NCBI RefSeq assembly: GCF_016881065.1
Contig: NZ_WXYN01000051.1
Span: forward strand, 372,001-436,000
Length of the DNA stretch: 64,000 nt
Origin: Planococcus soli
Lineage (GTDB): Bacteria > Bacillota > Bacilli > Bacillales_A > Planococcaceae
Direction of reading: 5' to 3'
The notes under the pieces are model-generated. The model ran no database searches, was not told where the DNA came from, and saw only the letters and a list, made by a program, of their open reading frames with translations. This document shows, one piece after another, positions 9,030 to 16,726 of the stretch (its first letter is position 1; each line of letters starts with the position of its first letter). Both the position numbers and the translations under genes were made by a program.

Positions 9030-9837
9030 TATATGAGCCTCCTTTTTCTTTCTGGCCAGTCACCATCATGATGATGATCATAAACAAAATCAGGAAAACG
9101 GCAATGGTCGAACCCATGCCCCAATTCTGTGTTACGAGAAATTGCTGCTCGATAGCTGTGCCAAGCGTAATGACTTTGTTGCCGGCAATTAGGCGGGTAA
9201 TGACAAAGAGCGAAAGGGCAGGGATGAATACTGCCTGCACACCAGACTTTACGCCGTTGATCGCCAATGGGAAAATGACCCGTCTGAAAGTGGTGAAAGA
9301 CGAAGCTCCCAAGTCGCGTGACGCATCGATCAACGCGGGGTTGATTTTATCCAGTGAATTGAAAATTGGTAGCACCATAAATGGGATGAAAATATAAACA
9401 GATACAAAGATGAAGCTGAAATCAGTGAACAAAATTTGCCAAGGTCCCGCACCAAAAGTTTGAAGCAGCTTGTTGGCAGGGCCGTATAAGCCGAAAATCC
9501 CGATAAAGGCATAAGCTTTCAGCAGTAGGTTAATCCACGAAGGAATGATGATCAGCAATAGCCAAAGCTGCTTATGCTTAGTTTTGGTCAGCCAATAAGC
9601 TGTAGGATAAGCAATCACAATAGTGATCAAGGTGATGAGGAAAGCATACCAGAAAGAACTCAACGTCATCCGCAAGTAGACGGAAGAAAAAAAGTTTTGG
9701 TAATTTTTCAGCGTAAATGCCCCGGCCAAGTCCAAAAACGAAAAATAGAAGATTAGCGCAATCGGTGCGATGACAAACAAGGCAATCCATAAATAATAAG
9801 GAACAAGGTATAGCGGACGTGACGGGTTATCTTTCAT
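9013..9837 (-). CDS. potB: Spermidine/putrescine ABC transporter permease PotB
   Basis: 274 residues from the ATG at 9837 ([17 protein letters not shown]), which is how family members begin; a TTG at 9873 in frame would add 12 residues and overlap potA further. Six membrane helices are visible, and the permease signature ([20 protein letters not shown]) lies in the C-terminal half. It overlaps the end of potA by 11 bp. It forms the membrane channel with PotC. Start choice is moderately sure; function is firm from family and order. Confidence 0.9.
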   Translation of the reverse strand: MKDNPSRPLYLVPYYLWIALFVIAPIALIFYFSFLDLAGAFTLKNYQNFFSSVYLRMTLSSFWYAFLITLITIVIAYPTAYWLTKTKHKQLWLLLIIIPSWINLLLKAYAFIGIFGLYGPANKLLQTFGAGPWQILFTDFSFIFVSVYIFIPFMVLPIFNSLDKINPALIDASRDLGASSFTTFRRVIFPLAINGVKSGVQAVFIPALSLFVITRLIAGNKVITLGTAIEQQFLVTQNWGMGSTIAVFLILFMIIIMMVTGQKEKGGSYNGKTK

Positions 9838-10933
9838 GGGCTGCTGCTCCGTAGGACTCCAGTCTGGCATCAAACGCTTCTTCCGATTCGTTCAAGCGCA
9901 TGACATGGATAGCTTCAGGTGAAAAATCCAAGCCGATCTGAGAGCCGACTTCCACTTTTTTTGTGGAGTGGACGAGCCATTCATTGCCCACTTCATCGAT
10001 TGTGGAAATTTCAAAATGGACGCCGCGGAACAATTGAGTATCAACCGTAACAGCCATTTTGCCGGCACCGTTTGGCGTGATTTCCAGATCTTCCGGACGA
10101 ATGACGATTTCCACCTGCTCATTGGAATTTAATCCGGCGTCCACACATTCAAAATTTTTGTTGGCAAAGCGCACCTGGTAATCCGTAATCATTTCACCGC
10201 TGACAATATTCGATTCTCCAATAAAATCAGCAACAAAACGGTTGATGGGCTCGTCGTAAATATCCATAGGGGTGCCGCTTTGCTGAATTTGACCGGCATT
10301 CATGACGAAAATTTCATCGGACATTGCGAGTGCTTCTTCCTGATCATGCGTAACAAAGACAAAAGTTTTGCCTAAACGCTGCTGCAGTTCACGCAATTCG
10401 TATTGCATTTCTGTACGCAATTTTAAATCCAATGCAGAAAGCGGCTCGTCAAGCAAAATAACTTCCGGATCATTGATAATGGCACGGGCAATGGCGACAC
10501 GCTGGCGCTGTCCACCTGACATTTCCGCAATTTCGCGTTGTTCATAGCCCTGCAGATTGACGAATGCCAATGCTTCCCGCACGCGTCGTTCGACTTCGGG
10601 GCCTTTCACTTTTTTGATGCGCAGTCCGAAAGCAATGTTTTCAAAGACATTTAAATGTGGAAATAGCGCATAATCCTGGAACACCGTATTGACCTGGCGC
10701 TGGTTGGCAGGAACGTTGTTCATCTTTTTATCTTCTATATAAATGTCACCGCTGGTAGGTGTTGCAAAACCGGCAATCAAACGCAGGATTGTGGTTTTTC
10801 CACAGCCCGATGGACCGAGCAATGTATAAAATTTTCCTTTTTCAAGTTCAAAGCTGACATTGTCCAAAACATTGCCGGCACCTTCGTATGTCTGAGTGAC
10901 ATTTTTAAAGCGGATGATGGGTGTTTCAGTCAT
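9827..10933 (-). CDS. potA: Spermidine/putrescine ABC transporter ATP-binding protein PotA
   Basis: 368 residues. Walker A ([11 protein letters not shown]) is near residues 37-47, the Q-loop is [10 protein letters not shown], the ABC signature [15 protein letters not shown] and Walker [14 protein letters not shown] follow, and the switch His is in [11 protein letters not shown]-terminal TOBE-like regulatory domain (about residues 240-350) is typical of PotA and MalK. CAGGAGGG lies before the ATG. It hydrolyses ATP to drive polyamine import by PotBCD. It follows the regulator gene after 15 bp. Confidence 0.94.
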   Translation of the reverse strand: MTETPIIRFKNVTQTYEGAGNVLDNVSFELEKGKFYTLLGPSGCGKTTILRLIAGFATPTSGDIYIEDKKMNNVPANQRQVNTVFQDYALFPHLNVFENIAFGLRIKKVKGPEVERRVREALAFVNLQGYEQREIAEMSGGQRQRVAIARAIINDPEVILLDEPLSALDLKLRTEMQYELRELQQRLGKTFVFVTHDQEEALAMSDEIFVMNAGQIQQSGTPMDIYDEPINRFVADFIGESNIVSGEMITDYQVRFANKNFECVDAGLNSNEQVEIVIRPEDLEITPNGAGKMAVTVDTQLFRGVHFEISTIDEVGNEWLVHSTKKVEVGSQIGLDFSPEAIHVMRLNESEEAFDARLESYGAAAHER

Positions 10934-10948
10934 AAAATCCCTCCTGAA

Positions 10949-11488
10949 TTATAAATAAGATTGTGTAGTGACGATGATCATTTCCGATATGCCATCAAAG
11001 TCATTGATCAGTTGATGGTGATCAGAAGCTTCGTAATAAATAGAGTCGCCAGTTGCTGCGATATATTGATGATCGCCGATTTGAAGCAGGACCTGGCCTT
11101 CCAATACATAGATGAATGTTTCGGCAGAAGATGGTTCGAAGCTTTTAAATTCGCCTTGAGCCCGTAATGTCAGGTAGACCGGTTCCATTTCTTTTTCATT
11201 GGAAGTGGGGATGAGCCACTCTACTTCGTATCCTGCGTCTTCATCGATATGCGCCGTATGATCTGCTGTGGAATAAACGATTTTGACATCGTGTTCATCA
11301 GCAAAAAAATCTTTTGGCGTGGTACCGAGCACTTCCAGTAAGGTAAAGAAGGTTTCAATGGAAGGGGAGTTCATATCGCGCTCCAGCTGTGAAATAAATC
11401 CTTTGCTCAAGTCTGTCCGTTTGCCCAGTTCTTCTTGAGTCAATCCGTTTTTTAATCGAAGGCGTTTAATTTTGGTTCCGATTTCCAT
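10949..11488 (-). CDS. HTH-XRE / cupin transcriptional regulator of the pot operon
   Basis: 179 residues. The N-terminal 65 residues form an XRE-type helix-turn-helix (GLTQEELGKRTDLSKGFISQLE), and the C-terminal half is a cupin barrel (FIYVLEGQVLLQIGDHQYIAATGDSIYY), the architecture of PuuR-like regulators that often sense small metabolites. The ATG at 11488 has GGAG 7 bases upstream and is preferred to the adjacent TTG at 11491. As the first gene of the potABCD operon it most likely represses its own operon in response to polyamine (inference from order). Inverted repeats just upstream are candidate operators. Confidence 0.85.
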   Translation of the reverse strand: MEIGTKIKRLRLKNGLTQEELGKRTDLSKGFISQLERDMNSPSIETFFTLLEVLGTTPKDFFADEHDVKIVYSTADHTAHIDEDAGYEVEWLIPTSNEKEMEPVYLTLRAQGEFKSFEPSSAETFIYVLEGQVLLQIGDHQYIAATGDSIYYEASDHHQLINDFDGISEMIIVTTQSYL

Positions 11489-11511
11489 CAAAATTCTCCT
11501 CGATTCTTAAT

Positions 11512-11528
11512 AAGTGATGGTTCCACTT
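11512..11528. promoter_or_regulatory. Candidate operator, inverted repeat AAGTG-N7-CACTT
   Basis: AAGTG (11512-11516) and CACTT (11524-11528) form a symmetric site between the pot promoter and the ribosome site of the regulator gene. A repressor bound here would block the start of transcription elongation. Candidate only. Confidence 0.4.
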
Positions 11529-11549
11529 AAGTTTAGTTAAAATATACTT

Positions 11550-11561
11550 TTAGTTTACTAA
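11550..11561. promoter_or_regulatory. Candidate operator, TTAGTttACTAA
   Basis: A perfect 5-bp inverted repeat with a 2-base centre lies just downstream of the expected transcription start of the pot operon. Its place suggests a repressor site for the cupin-HTH regulator encoded next to it. Candidate only. Confidence 0.45.
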
Positions 11562-11573
11562 TAGCATATATTC

Positions 11574-11601
11574 ATTATACGAAACGATTTAAATATTTCA
11601 A
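11574..11601 (-). promoter_or_regulatory. Sigma-A promoter of the pot operon
   Basis: On the minus strand: TTGAAA (-35, at 11596-11601), a 16-base spacer, then TATAAT (-10, at 11574-11579). It lies 86 bp before the regulator start codon. Confidence 0.75.
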
Positions 11602-11872
11602 GTCGGAATTTATTTTCAATAAGGGATTGTTATCTATTGCAATTTACCGGTTGTTTTTACTATCATAGAGAAAGTGTGAAATTAATAATGGTATATAACT
11701 TTAACAAACCAACCGATCCTATGACATGAGCGATTATAAAAACTAAAATGATGCGTAACGAAAAAATCTTTATAAACCGGATACCAACGATTTTATACCA
11801 TCGGCCCGTGAACACGCCGGCGCCGAGTAAATTTGATTTTTACAGCTCGACCAAACTCTAGGAGTGATCAAT

Positions 11873-12169
11873 GTGAACGGCAAAATGAACTTCTTTCTTG
11901 ATCCGAAAAATCGGGTTATCCAAAGACCATCAATTATGAATTACAAACAAGACCAGCAAGGACTGTACCTTGTAGCCGACAAGCGTTTTATCAATTGGAT
12001 GGATGTCCATACGTATTGCCATACGTGCTTGGCAGCATTGACGTTTGACGATGAATTCGATGCAAGTTATTGTGCAAGCTGCAATGAATGGCGCGAAGAA
12101 CCTTGCACTGACATCAGCTGTGAATATTGTGAGAACCGCCCGAAACGCCCACTGGATCCCCGCAGATAA
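11873..12169 (+). CDS. Uncharacterised small Cys-rich (zinc-ribbon-like) protein
   Basis: 98 residues from GTG at 11873, which has TAGGAG 8 bases upstream; a GTG at 11864 overlaps that ribosome site. The C-terminal half carries four CxxC-type pairs: CHTC, CASC, and a last block with CTDISCEYC. This suggests one or two bound zinc ions. The tail is basic (PKRPLDPRR). I do not recognise a named family. The gene is alone, with a long leader and its own terminator whose stem begins before the stop codon. It might bind nucleic acid, but nothing in the sequence proves it. Confidence 0.65.
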   Translation: MNGKMNFFLDPKNRVIQRPSIMNYKQDQQGLYLVADKRFINWMDVHTYCHTCLAALTFDDEFDASYCASCNEWREEPCTDISCEYCENRPKRPLDPRR

Positions 12170-12182
12170 GCGGGGTTTTTTT
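12158..12182 (+). terminator. Terminator of the Cys-rich gene
   Basis: CCCCGC pairs with GCGGGG around a 6-base loop and is followed by seven T. The stop codon lies inside the loop. Confidence 0.85.
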
Positions 12183-12210
12183 CTGCGTCAATCGATCAGC
12201 CGAGGAGATT

Positions 12211-12240
12211 TTTAGTTCACGCCATCTATGTTAAACTAAA
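12211..12240. promoter_or_regulatory. Inverted repeat TTTAGTT ... AACTAAA upstream of ktrC
   Basis: Seven-base arms at 12211-12217 and 12234-12240 are separated by 16 bases, 32 bp before the ktrC start. It could be an operator or overlap the promoter. The leader is too short for the c-di-AMP riboswitch known upstream of other ktr genes. Confidence 0.3.
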
Positions 12241-12271
12241 GCCATATGAATAGAATATTTGGAGGATGAGT

Positions 12272-12931
12272 ATGAAAAAGGAATTTGTAGTCATTGGACT
12301 TGGCCGTTTTGGCGGCAGCATTGTGCGTGAATTGATTGAACAGGATGCGGACGTTATGGCAATCGATAAGGACTCGGAACGAGTGGATGAGTTTTCTTCA
12401 ATTGCCACTCAAGCTGTTGTAGCTGACACGACAGACGAGACGGTATTGAAATCGCTGGGAATCCGGAATTTTGAACATGTAATTGTTGCAATCGGTGAAA
12501 ATATTCAAGCCAGTATTTTGACAACCCTTATGCTGAAGGAAATTGGCGTAAAAAAAATTACGGTTAAGGCGCAAAATGACTACCATGCAAAAGTATTGGA
12601 TAAAATCGGTGCGGATAAGGTCGTCCACCCGGAACGTGATATGGGCATACGGATCGCTCATAATATCCTTTCCAATAACGTATTGGACTATCTGGAACTG
12701 TCCGATGAACATTCCATCATGGAAATAAAGGCAAACCACAAACTGGCTGGCTATACGTTGATCGGCCTTGATATCCGCGCACGCTATGGCATCAATATTG
12801 TGGCTATAAAAAGAGGGGGCGATATTATCGTTTCCCCGCAGGCCGACATGGAAATCGAGCAGGAAGATATTCTGATCATTATCGGCTCTGATGCAGACAT
12901 CAATCGTTTCGAAAAGAAAATGATGAATTAA
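12272..12931 (+). CDS. ktrC: Potassium channel regulatory subunit KtrC (TrkA/RCK family)
   Basis: 219 residues. The ATG at 12272 has GGAGG 6 bases upstream, while the ATG at 12266 touches the ribosome site. The N-terminal RCK domain has the nucleotide-binding GLGRFGGS (residues 8-15) and an acidic residue at the end of the second strand; the C-terminal RCK_C domain (about residues 135-219) is where c-di-AMP binds in KtrC relatives. It gates the KtrD membrane channel, whose gene is not in the window. The sequence reads very close to B. subtilis KtrC, and the position beside rnjA is the same as there. Confidence 0.93.
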   Translation: MKKEFVVIGLGRFGGSIVRELIEQDADVMAIDKDSERVDEFSSIATQAVVADTTDETVLKSLGIRNFEHVIVAIGENIQASILTTLMLKEIGVKKITVKAQNDYHAKVLDKIGADKVVHPERDMGIRIAHNILSNNVLDYLELSDEHSIMEIKANHKLAGYTLIGLDIRARYGINIVAIKRGGDIIVSPQADMEIEQEDILIIIGSDADINRFEKKMMN

Positions 12932-12960
12932 AAAAGAATGCCAGGAGTTCCTGAGTATAT

Positions 12961-13003
12961 AGAAAAGCTGTAGCGGACATCAATCTGCTACAGCTTTTCT
13001 ATT
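12961..13003 (+). terminator. Terminator of ktrC
   Basis: A 14-bp perfect stem (12961-12974 with 12987-13000) around a 12-base loop ending in TTTTCT. Confidence 0.8.
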
Positions 13004-13017
13004 ATTTCATTAAATTA

Positions 13018-13075
13018 ACAGGCCAAAATAAAAGGTGCACCGGATAAATATCCGATGCACCTTTTTACGGCCTGT
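13018..13075 (-). terminator. Terminator of rnjA
   Basis: An inner stem (13030-13045 with 13050-13065, one mismatch) is enclosed by outer arms ACAGGCC/GGCCTGT. On the minus strand the inner stem is followed by TTTTATTTT. Confidence 0.75.
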
Positions 13076-13079
13076 ATTA

Positions 13080-14747
13080 TTAAACTTCCATAATCACTGG
13101 CAAAATCATTGGACGGCGTTTTGTTTTTTCATACAAATAAGGTCCAAGAACGTCAGAAATATCATTTTTCAATTCTGCCCATTCCGTGTTTTTGCTGTGT
13201 ATTTTTTTATTAAGATGGCGATTCAGCATTTGCTGCGCCTCGTAGATCATAGTACCTGACTCACGCATGTAGACAAATCCGCGCGAAATGATGTCTGGAC
13301 CGGAAACCATTTTATTTTTTTGCATATCGACGCTAACAACTACGATGACGAGGCCTTCCTCTGAAAGCACCCGGCGGTCACGAAGGACAATATTGCCGAT
13401 ATCGCCAATTCCGCTGCCGTCAATATAAACATCACCGGAAGGGACGCGTCCTGCAACGGATGCTTCGTCTTGCCCAAGAGCAAGAACTTCACCATTTTCC
13501 ATGATAAATGTGTTTTCCAATGGAACATCACATTCTACTGCCAATCCGGCATGCGTTTTTAACATCCGGTATTCACCGTGTATCGGCATGAAGTATTTTG
13601 GCTTGATCAAACGAAGCATTAATTTGTTTTCAGGTTCTGAACCATGTCCGGATGTATGGATGTTGTTAAGCGATCCATGAATTACATCTGCTCCAGCACG
13701 GAACAGCAGATTGATGGTACGGTTGACGCTGCTCGTATTGCCCGGAATCGGGGAAGATGAGAAGACAACTGTATCGTTTGGTTGAATCTGAATTTGGCGA
13801 TGGGTGCCGTTGGCGATTCTCGAAAGAGCAGCCATGGGTTCGCCCTGTGAACCGGTGCAAAGAATCAATACTTCATTTGCCGGCAGGCGATTCAACGTTT
13901 GTGTATCAACAAATGCATCTTCCGGAGCGTTTATGTAGCCAAGCTCGCGGCCGATTGTCATGGCATTGTCCATGCTGCGTCCAAAAACGGCTATTTTGCG
14001 TCCTTGTGCTACAGCTTCATCCGTCACCTGCTGGAGGCGATAAATGTTGGAAGCAAAAGTAGCGAAAATCAAGCGGCCATCGATTTTTCTCATGATGTCT
14101 TTAATTGATTCGCCGACTTTTCTTTCCGACATGGTGAAATCGGGAACTTCAGCGTTGGTGCTGTCAGACAGCAAACACAACACGCCTTCGCTGCCGATTT
14201 GAGCCATTTTCAACAAGTTGGCAGGCTCTCCTACTGGAGTGAAATCAAACTTAAAATCACCTGTGTGGACGATGTTGCCGGGTGGAGTTTTTACTACTAC
14301 ACCGAAAGCATCAGGAATACTGTGTGTTGTGCTGAAAAAGCTGACAGCTGTTTTGCGGAACTTGATGACATCATCTTCTCCAATTTCAGTCATTTTCGTT
14401 TGGCGCAGCAAGCCGTGTTCTTCCAATTTTTTGCGCAAAAGGCCAAGTGCCAATTTGCCGCCGTATACTGGAATATTGATCTTTTTAAGCAAATAGGGGA
14501 TGCCGCCGATATGATCTTCGTGGCCGTGAGTGATAAAAAGCCCTTTAATCTTGTCGACGTTTTTTACTAAGTAAGTGTAATCCGGAATAACATAATCGAT
14601 TCCGAGCAAATCGTCTTCCGGGAATTTAATGCCGGCATCAATCAGGATGATTTCGTCCTGGAATTGGACACCGTACGTATTTTTGCCGATTTCACCCAGT
14701 CCGCCTAAGGCGAAAACAGCTGTTTGGTCGTTCTTGACAAATTTCAT
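13080..14747 (-). CDS. rnjA: Ribonuclease J1
   Basis: 555 residues. The metallo-beta-lactamase core has the zinc motif [12 protein letters not shown] near residues 72-83, interrupted by the beta-CASP domain ([11 protein letters not shown] region), and ends with the C-terminal domain (about residues 450-555) that mediates dimer contacts. RNase J1 is a 5'-to-3' exonuclease and endonuclease acting in mRNA decay and rRNA maturation in the cytosol. It starts 2 bp after the rpoY stop, as in B. subtilis (rpoY-rnjA), so both are made from one transcript. Length matches the family. Confidence 0.96.
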   Translation of the reverse strand: MKFVKNDQTAVFALGGLGEIGKNTYGVQFQDEIILIDAGIKFPEDDLLGIDYVIPDYTYLVKNVDKIKGLFITHGHEDHIGGIPYLLKKINIPVYGGKLALGLLRKKLEEHGLLRQTKMTEIGEDDVIKFRKTAVSFFSTTHSIPDAFGVVVKTPPGNIVHTGDFKFDFTPVGEPANLLKMAQIGSEGVLCLLSDSTNAEVPDFTMSERKVGESIKDIMRKIDGRLIFATFASNIYRLQQVTDEAVAQGRKIAVFGRSMDNAMTIGRELGYINAPEDAFVDTQTLNRLPANEVLILCTGSQGEPMAALSRIANGTHRQIQIQPNDTVVFSSSPIPGNTSSVNRTINLLFRAGADVIHGSLNNIHTSGHGSEPENKLMLRLIKPKYFMPIHGEYRMLKTHAGLAVECDVPLENTFIMENGEVLALGQDEASVAGRVPSGDVYIDGSGIGDIGNIVLRDRRVLSEEGLVIVVVSVDMQKNKMVSGPDIISRGFVYMRESGTMIYEAQQMLNRHLNKKIHSKNTEWAELKNDISDVLGPYLYEKTKRRPMILPVIMEV

Positions 14748-14749
14748 CG

Positions 14750-14962
14750 TTATTCGATGCTCTCAACTTCGTAATATTGGCCAGCTTGTTCATACTCGAG
14801 ATGATTGCCTTCCAGTAGTTGAACAAGTTCAATATTATAGTTGCGATCTTTTAAATGGTGTCGGACTTCACGCTCGGATGCTGCTTCTACATAAAGGCTT
14901 TGGGTATTTTCACGAACTGGTACTTGAAAACGGTTTTCCTGGTAATATACTTTAAAAATCAT
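14750..14962 (-). CDS. rpoY: RNA polymerase epsilon subunit RpoY
   Basis: 70 residues from ATG 14962 with AGGAGAG 6 bases upstream; an upstream in-frame GTG (14989) would run through the ribosome site. The sequence ([10 protein letters not shown] at the start, ending [13 protein letters not shown]) is the conserved RpoY/YkzG protein, a small subunit found in Firmicutes RNA polymerase. It lies directly before rnjA, its standard partner. Confidence 0.93.
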   Translation of the reverse strand: MIFKVYYQENRFQVPVRENTQSLYVEAASEREVRHHLKDRNYNIELVQLLEGNHLEYEQAGQYYEVESIE

Positions 14963-15027
14963 TGTTTGCTCTCCTTTTTCCACGCTCAAATAAATGCACT
15001 TCCTTTATATTATCATGTCATTAGACT

Positions 15028-15066
15028 AAAATAAAGAATAGCCCTCCTTATTTATAAAGAAGGGCT
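15028..15066 (-). terminator. Terminator of the small basic peptide gene
   Basis: On the minus strand a 10-bp stem (15057-15066 with 15040-15049, one G-U pair) is followed by ATTCTTTATTTT. It ends the short transcript just before rpoY. Confidence 0.65.
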
Positions 15067-15073
15067 AAAAAGT

Positions 15074-15145
15074 TTATGCAATTTTCTTTTTGTTCATGAT
15101 GCCATTGAGCTGTCTGAGAAGTTTTCTTTTCAAACGTTTCAGCAT
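15074..15145 (-). CDS. Small basic peptide, 23 residues
   Basis: The peptide is MLKRLKRKLLRQLNGIMNKK followed by KIA, with ten Lys or Arg residues and a regular leucine pattern suggesting an amphipathic helix. AAGGAG stands 9 bases before the ATG. A good promoter lies 43 bp upstream and a terminator just after, so this is a complete independent transcription unit although very short. I do not recognise the family. Charge and amphipathicity could mean RNA or membrane binding; this is inference. It might alternatively be a small RNA with an accidental frame. Confidence 0.55.
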   Translation of the reverse strand: MLKRLKRKLLRQLNGIMNKKKIA

Positions 15146-15187
15146 GGCTAACCACTCCTTAAGGTGAGTATACTGCGTTTTCTGATA

Positions 15188-15216
15188 ATTGTAAAGAAGT
15201 CGGGTTTTTGTTTCAA
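15188..15216 (-). promoter_or_regulatory. Promoter of the small basic peptide gene
   Basis: Minus strand: TTGAAA (15211-15216), 17 bases, TACAAT (15188-15193), near consensus for sigma-A. Confidence 0.7.
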
Positions 15217-15247
15217 AGCCTTATTAAAATTGAATGGAGACTAAAAA

Positions 15248-16018
15248 ATGCCGAAATTATTATTGCTGGATATTGATGGGACTTTGTTGGATTCTCATAA
15301 AAAGTTGCCGCCTTCTGCTAAAGAAGCGCTGGAACTAGCGCGTAACAATGGCCATGATTTGGCGATTGCTACCGGACGGGGACCTTTTATGATCACTAAG
15401 ATTTTAGAAGAACTGAATATCGATACGTATATTACATTCAACGGCCAGTATATTGCCCATAAAGGACAAGCCATTCACAAAGAAGCAATTGATTCAACTA
15501 TGCTTAATGATATCTTTGAATTTGCAGAACAGCGCGACCATCCGATCGTGTTCATGAACGAGAAGAAAATGGTTTCTTCCATCGATTTTCATCCGGATAT
15601 AGATGAAAGCATCAAAACCCTGAAAATGCCCCATCCGGAAGTGGATAAGGAATTTTATTTGAACAACGAAGTTTATCAGGCGCTGGTATTTTGTGAAGAA
15701 GAAGATGAACAGCAATATCACGATACTTTTAAAGAAGTGGACTTTGTCCGTTGGCATCGGGTATCTTGTGATATCACGCCAAAAGGCGGCACAAAGGCAA
15801 GCGGCATTGAACATTTGATCCGTGCCACAGGTCATACGATTGAAGAAACAATTGCATTCGGAGATGGGCTGAACGATCTGCAGATGATGGACATTGCGGG
15901 ATACAGCGTAGCAATGGAGAATGGCCACGAAGAAACAAAAAAACGCGCCTCCTACGTCACCGACCACGTCGACAACCACGGATTGGCAAAAGCGTTCAAA
16001 CATTTGAAATTGATTTGA
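15248..16018 (+). CDS. ykrA: HAD-superfamily phosphatase, Cof type (YkrA)
   Basis: 256 residues. HAD motif I is LLDIDGTLLDS (residues 5-15), motif II is AIATGR, and the C-terminal metal motif is FGDGLNDLQMM near residue 205. The C2-type cap between them (residues 80-185) marks the Cof/YkrA subgroup, which hydrolyses sugar phosphates and related small phosphates. The exact substrate is not known. It occupies the ykrA place between rpoY and def. The repeat array begins 3 bp after its stop. Confidence 0.85.
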   Translation: MPKLLLLDIDGTLLDSHKKLPPSAKEALELARNNGHDLAIATGRGPFMITKILEELNIDTYITFNGQYIAHKGQAIHKEAIDSTMLNDIFEFAEQRDHPIVFMNEKKMVSSIDFHPDIDESIKTLKMPHPEVDKEFYLNNEVYQALVFCEEEDEQQYHDTFKEVDFVRWHRVSCDITPKGGTKASGIEHLIRATGHTIEETIAFGDGLNDLQMMDIAGYSVAMENGHEETKKRASYVTDHVDNHGLAKAFKHLKLI

Positions 16019-16021
16019 GAA

Positions 16022-16266
16022 GAAAAGCGGAAGCGCCCGTGTAGATTCGACGGGCATAAGATGCTCCGGCGAAGCGGCGTGTTTTTAGCCGCACAGTACG
16101 AAAAGTGAAAGTGCCTGTTCAGCTCTGACAGGCATAAGGCAGACCAGCAGAGTGGCGTTCTTTGCCGCACAGCTGGGTTAGCTTATGACCCGAGGAGCTA
16201 GGCACTTGCAATTGGACAGCCGGAGTGGCTTATGACCCAAGAATCTGGGCGCTGAAGTCTGGACAA
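16022..16266 (+). repeat. Palindromic element unit 1 (interrupted by unit 2)
   Basis: Left end AGCGCCC (16032-16038), right end GGGCGCT (16247-16253). The left half runs to about 16095 and the right half resumes at about 16218; removing the insert restores a unit nearly identical to unit 3. Paired arms include AGATTC/GAATCT, GGGCATAAG/CTTATG-A-CCC and GCGGC/GCCGC. Confidence 0.85.
16096..16217 (+). repeat. Palindromic element unit 2, nested in unit 1
   Basis: Terminal arms AAGTGCCT (16109-16116) and AGGCACTT (16200-16207) pair perfectly and differ from those of unit 1 on both sides. Other arms: AGCTC/GAGCT, CATAAG/CTTATG, CCAGC/GCTGG. ACA stands on either side of the insert, which may be a target duplication. 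Confidence 0.8.
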
Positions 16267-16269
16267 TAA

Positions 16270-16391
16270 GAAAAGCGGAAGCGCCCGTGTAGATTCGACG
16301 GGCATAAGACGCTCCGGCGAAGCGGCGTGTTTTCAGCCGCATAGGCGGAGTGGCTTATGACCCAAGGATCTGGGCGCTGGAGTCTGGACAA
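16270..16391 (+). repeat. Palindromic element unit 3 (intact, 122 bp)
   Basis: Arms from outside in: AGCGCCC/GGGCGCT, AGATTC/GGATCT (one mismatch), GGGCATAAG/CTTATG-A-CCC, CTCCG/CGGAG, GCGGC/GCCGC around an 8-base loop. The whole unit can fold as one long imperfect hairpin. Confidence 0.85.
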
Positions 16392-16514
16392 GAAGAAAAG
16401 CGGAAGCAGCCGTTTAGCTCCGACAAGCGCTGGAAGCCTTACCGATAATGGCGGTTTTCAGCCATTGCCTGTATGGCTGAAGCGACTCGAGGAGCTGGCT
16501 GCTGGAGTCTGGAC
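16392..16514 (+). repeat. Palindromic element unit 4 (diverged)
   Basis: Terminal arms AGCAGCC (16405-16411) and GGCTGCT (16497-16503), then AGCTCC/GGAGCT, and a central ATGGC/GCCAT hairpin. All three pairs differ from other units yet stay complementary. Confidence 0.8.
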
Positions 16515-16636
16515 AAAGAAAAGCGAAAGCGCCCGTGTAGCTCTGAAGGGCATAAGACGGACCAGCAGTGTGGCGGTCTTTGCCACGCAGCTGGATTGGC
16601 TTATGACCCAAAGAGCTGGGCGCTGGAGCCTGGACA
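16515..16636 (+). repeat. Palindromic element unit 5 (intact)
   Basis: Arms AGCGCCC/GGGCGCT, AGCTCT/AGAGCT, CATAAG/CTTATG, CCAGC/GCTGG, GTGGC/GCCAC. Same orientation and length as unit 3. Confidence 0.85.
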
Positions 16637-16680
16637 TTGAAGAAAAGCGAAAGTGCCCGTGCAGCTCTGGCGGTCACTAG
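16637..16680 (+). repeat. Palindromic element unit 6, left end only
   Basis: It begins like the other units (GAAAAGCGAAAGTGCCCG) but breaks off after about 40 bases, 14 bp before the def terminator. A truncated or deleted copy. Confidence 0.65.
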
Positions 16681-16693
16681 ACTTGGCAATTAA

Positions 16694-16726
16694 AAAGAGA
16701 CTCGGCTTACTCAGCCGAGTCTCTTT
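16694..16726 (-). terminator. Terminator of def
   Basis: A 14-bp perfect stem (16694-16707 with 16713-16726) followed by TTTAATT on the minus strand. The def stop codon falls in the loop, so the last codons form one arm. Confidence 0.85.

Larger units (their letters stand above)
11489..11872. other. Intergenic region between the pot operon and the Cys-rich gene
   Basis: 384 bases without a convincing gene. The left half holds the pot promoter and two inverted repeats. A weak plus-strand promoter candidate is TTGCAA (11637-11642), 18 bases, TATCAT (11661-11666), which would give the downstream gene a leader of about 200 bases. No known riboswitch was recognised in that leader. Confidence 0.5.

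Noticed and set aside
11748-11861. Possible 37-codon frame before the Cys-rich gene
   Set aside because: No ribosome site before its ATG codons, and its stop merely falls at the next gene's ribosome site; composition is not protein-like.
12183-12271. c-di-AMP riboswitch before ktrC
   Set aside because: Only about 90 bases separate the preceding terminator from the start codon, and the conserved riboswitch words are absent.
13757-14062. Long antisense frames within rnjA, typA, pyc and similar genes
   Set aside because: They lie opposite strongly conserved coding sequence and have no start signals; they are shadows of biased codon use.
16357-16680. Open frames on both strands across the repeat array
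   Set aside because: They consist wholly of the palindromic units, lack ribosome sites, and their codons follow the repeat rather than protein-like composition.
16022-16680. CRISPR-like array
   Set aside because: Units are about 122 bp, imperfect along the whole length and directly adjacent; there are no unique spacers of even size and no cas genes.
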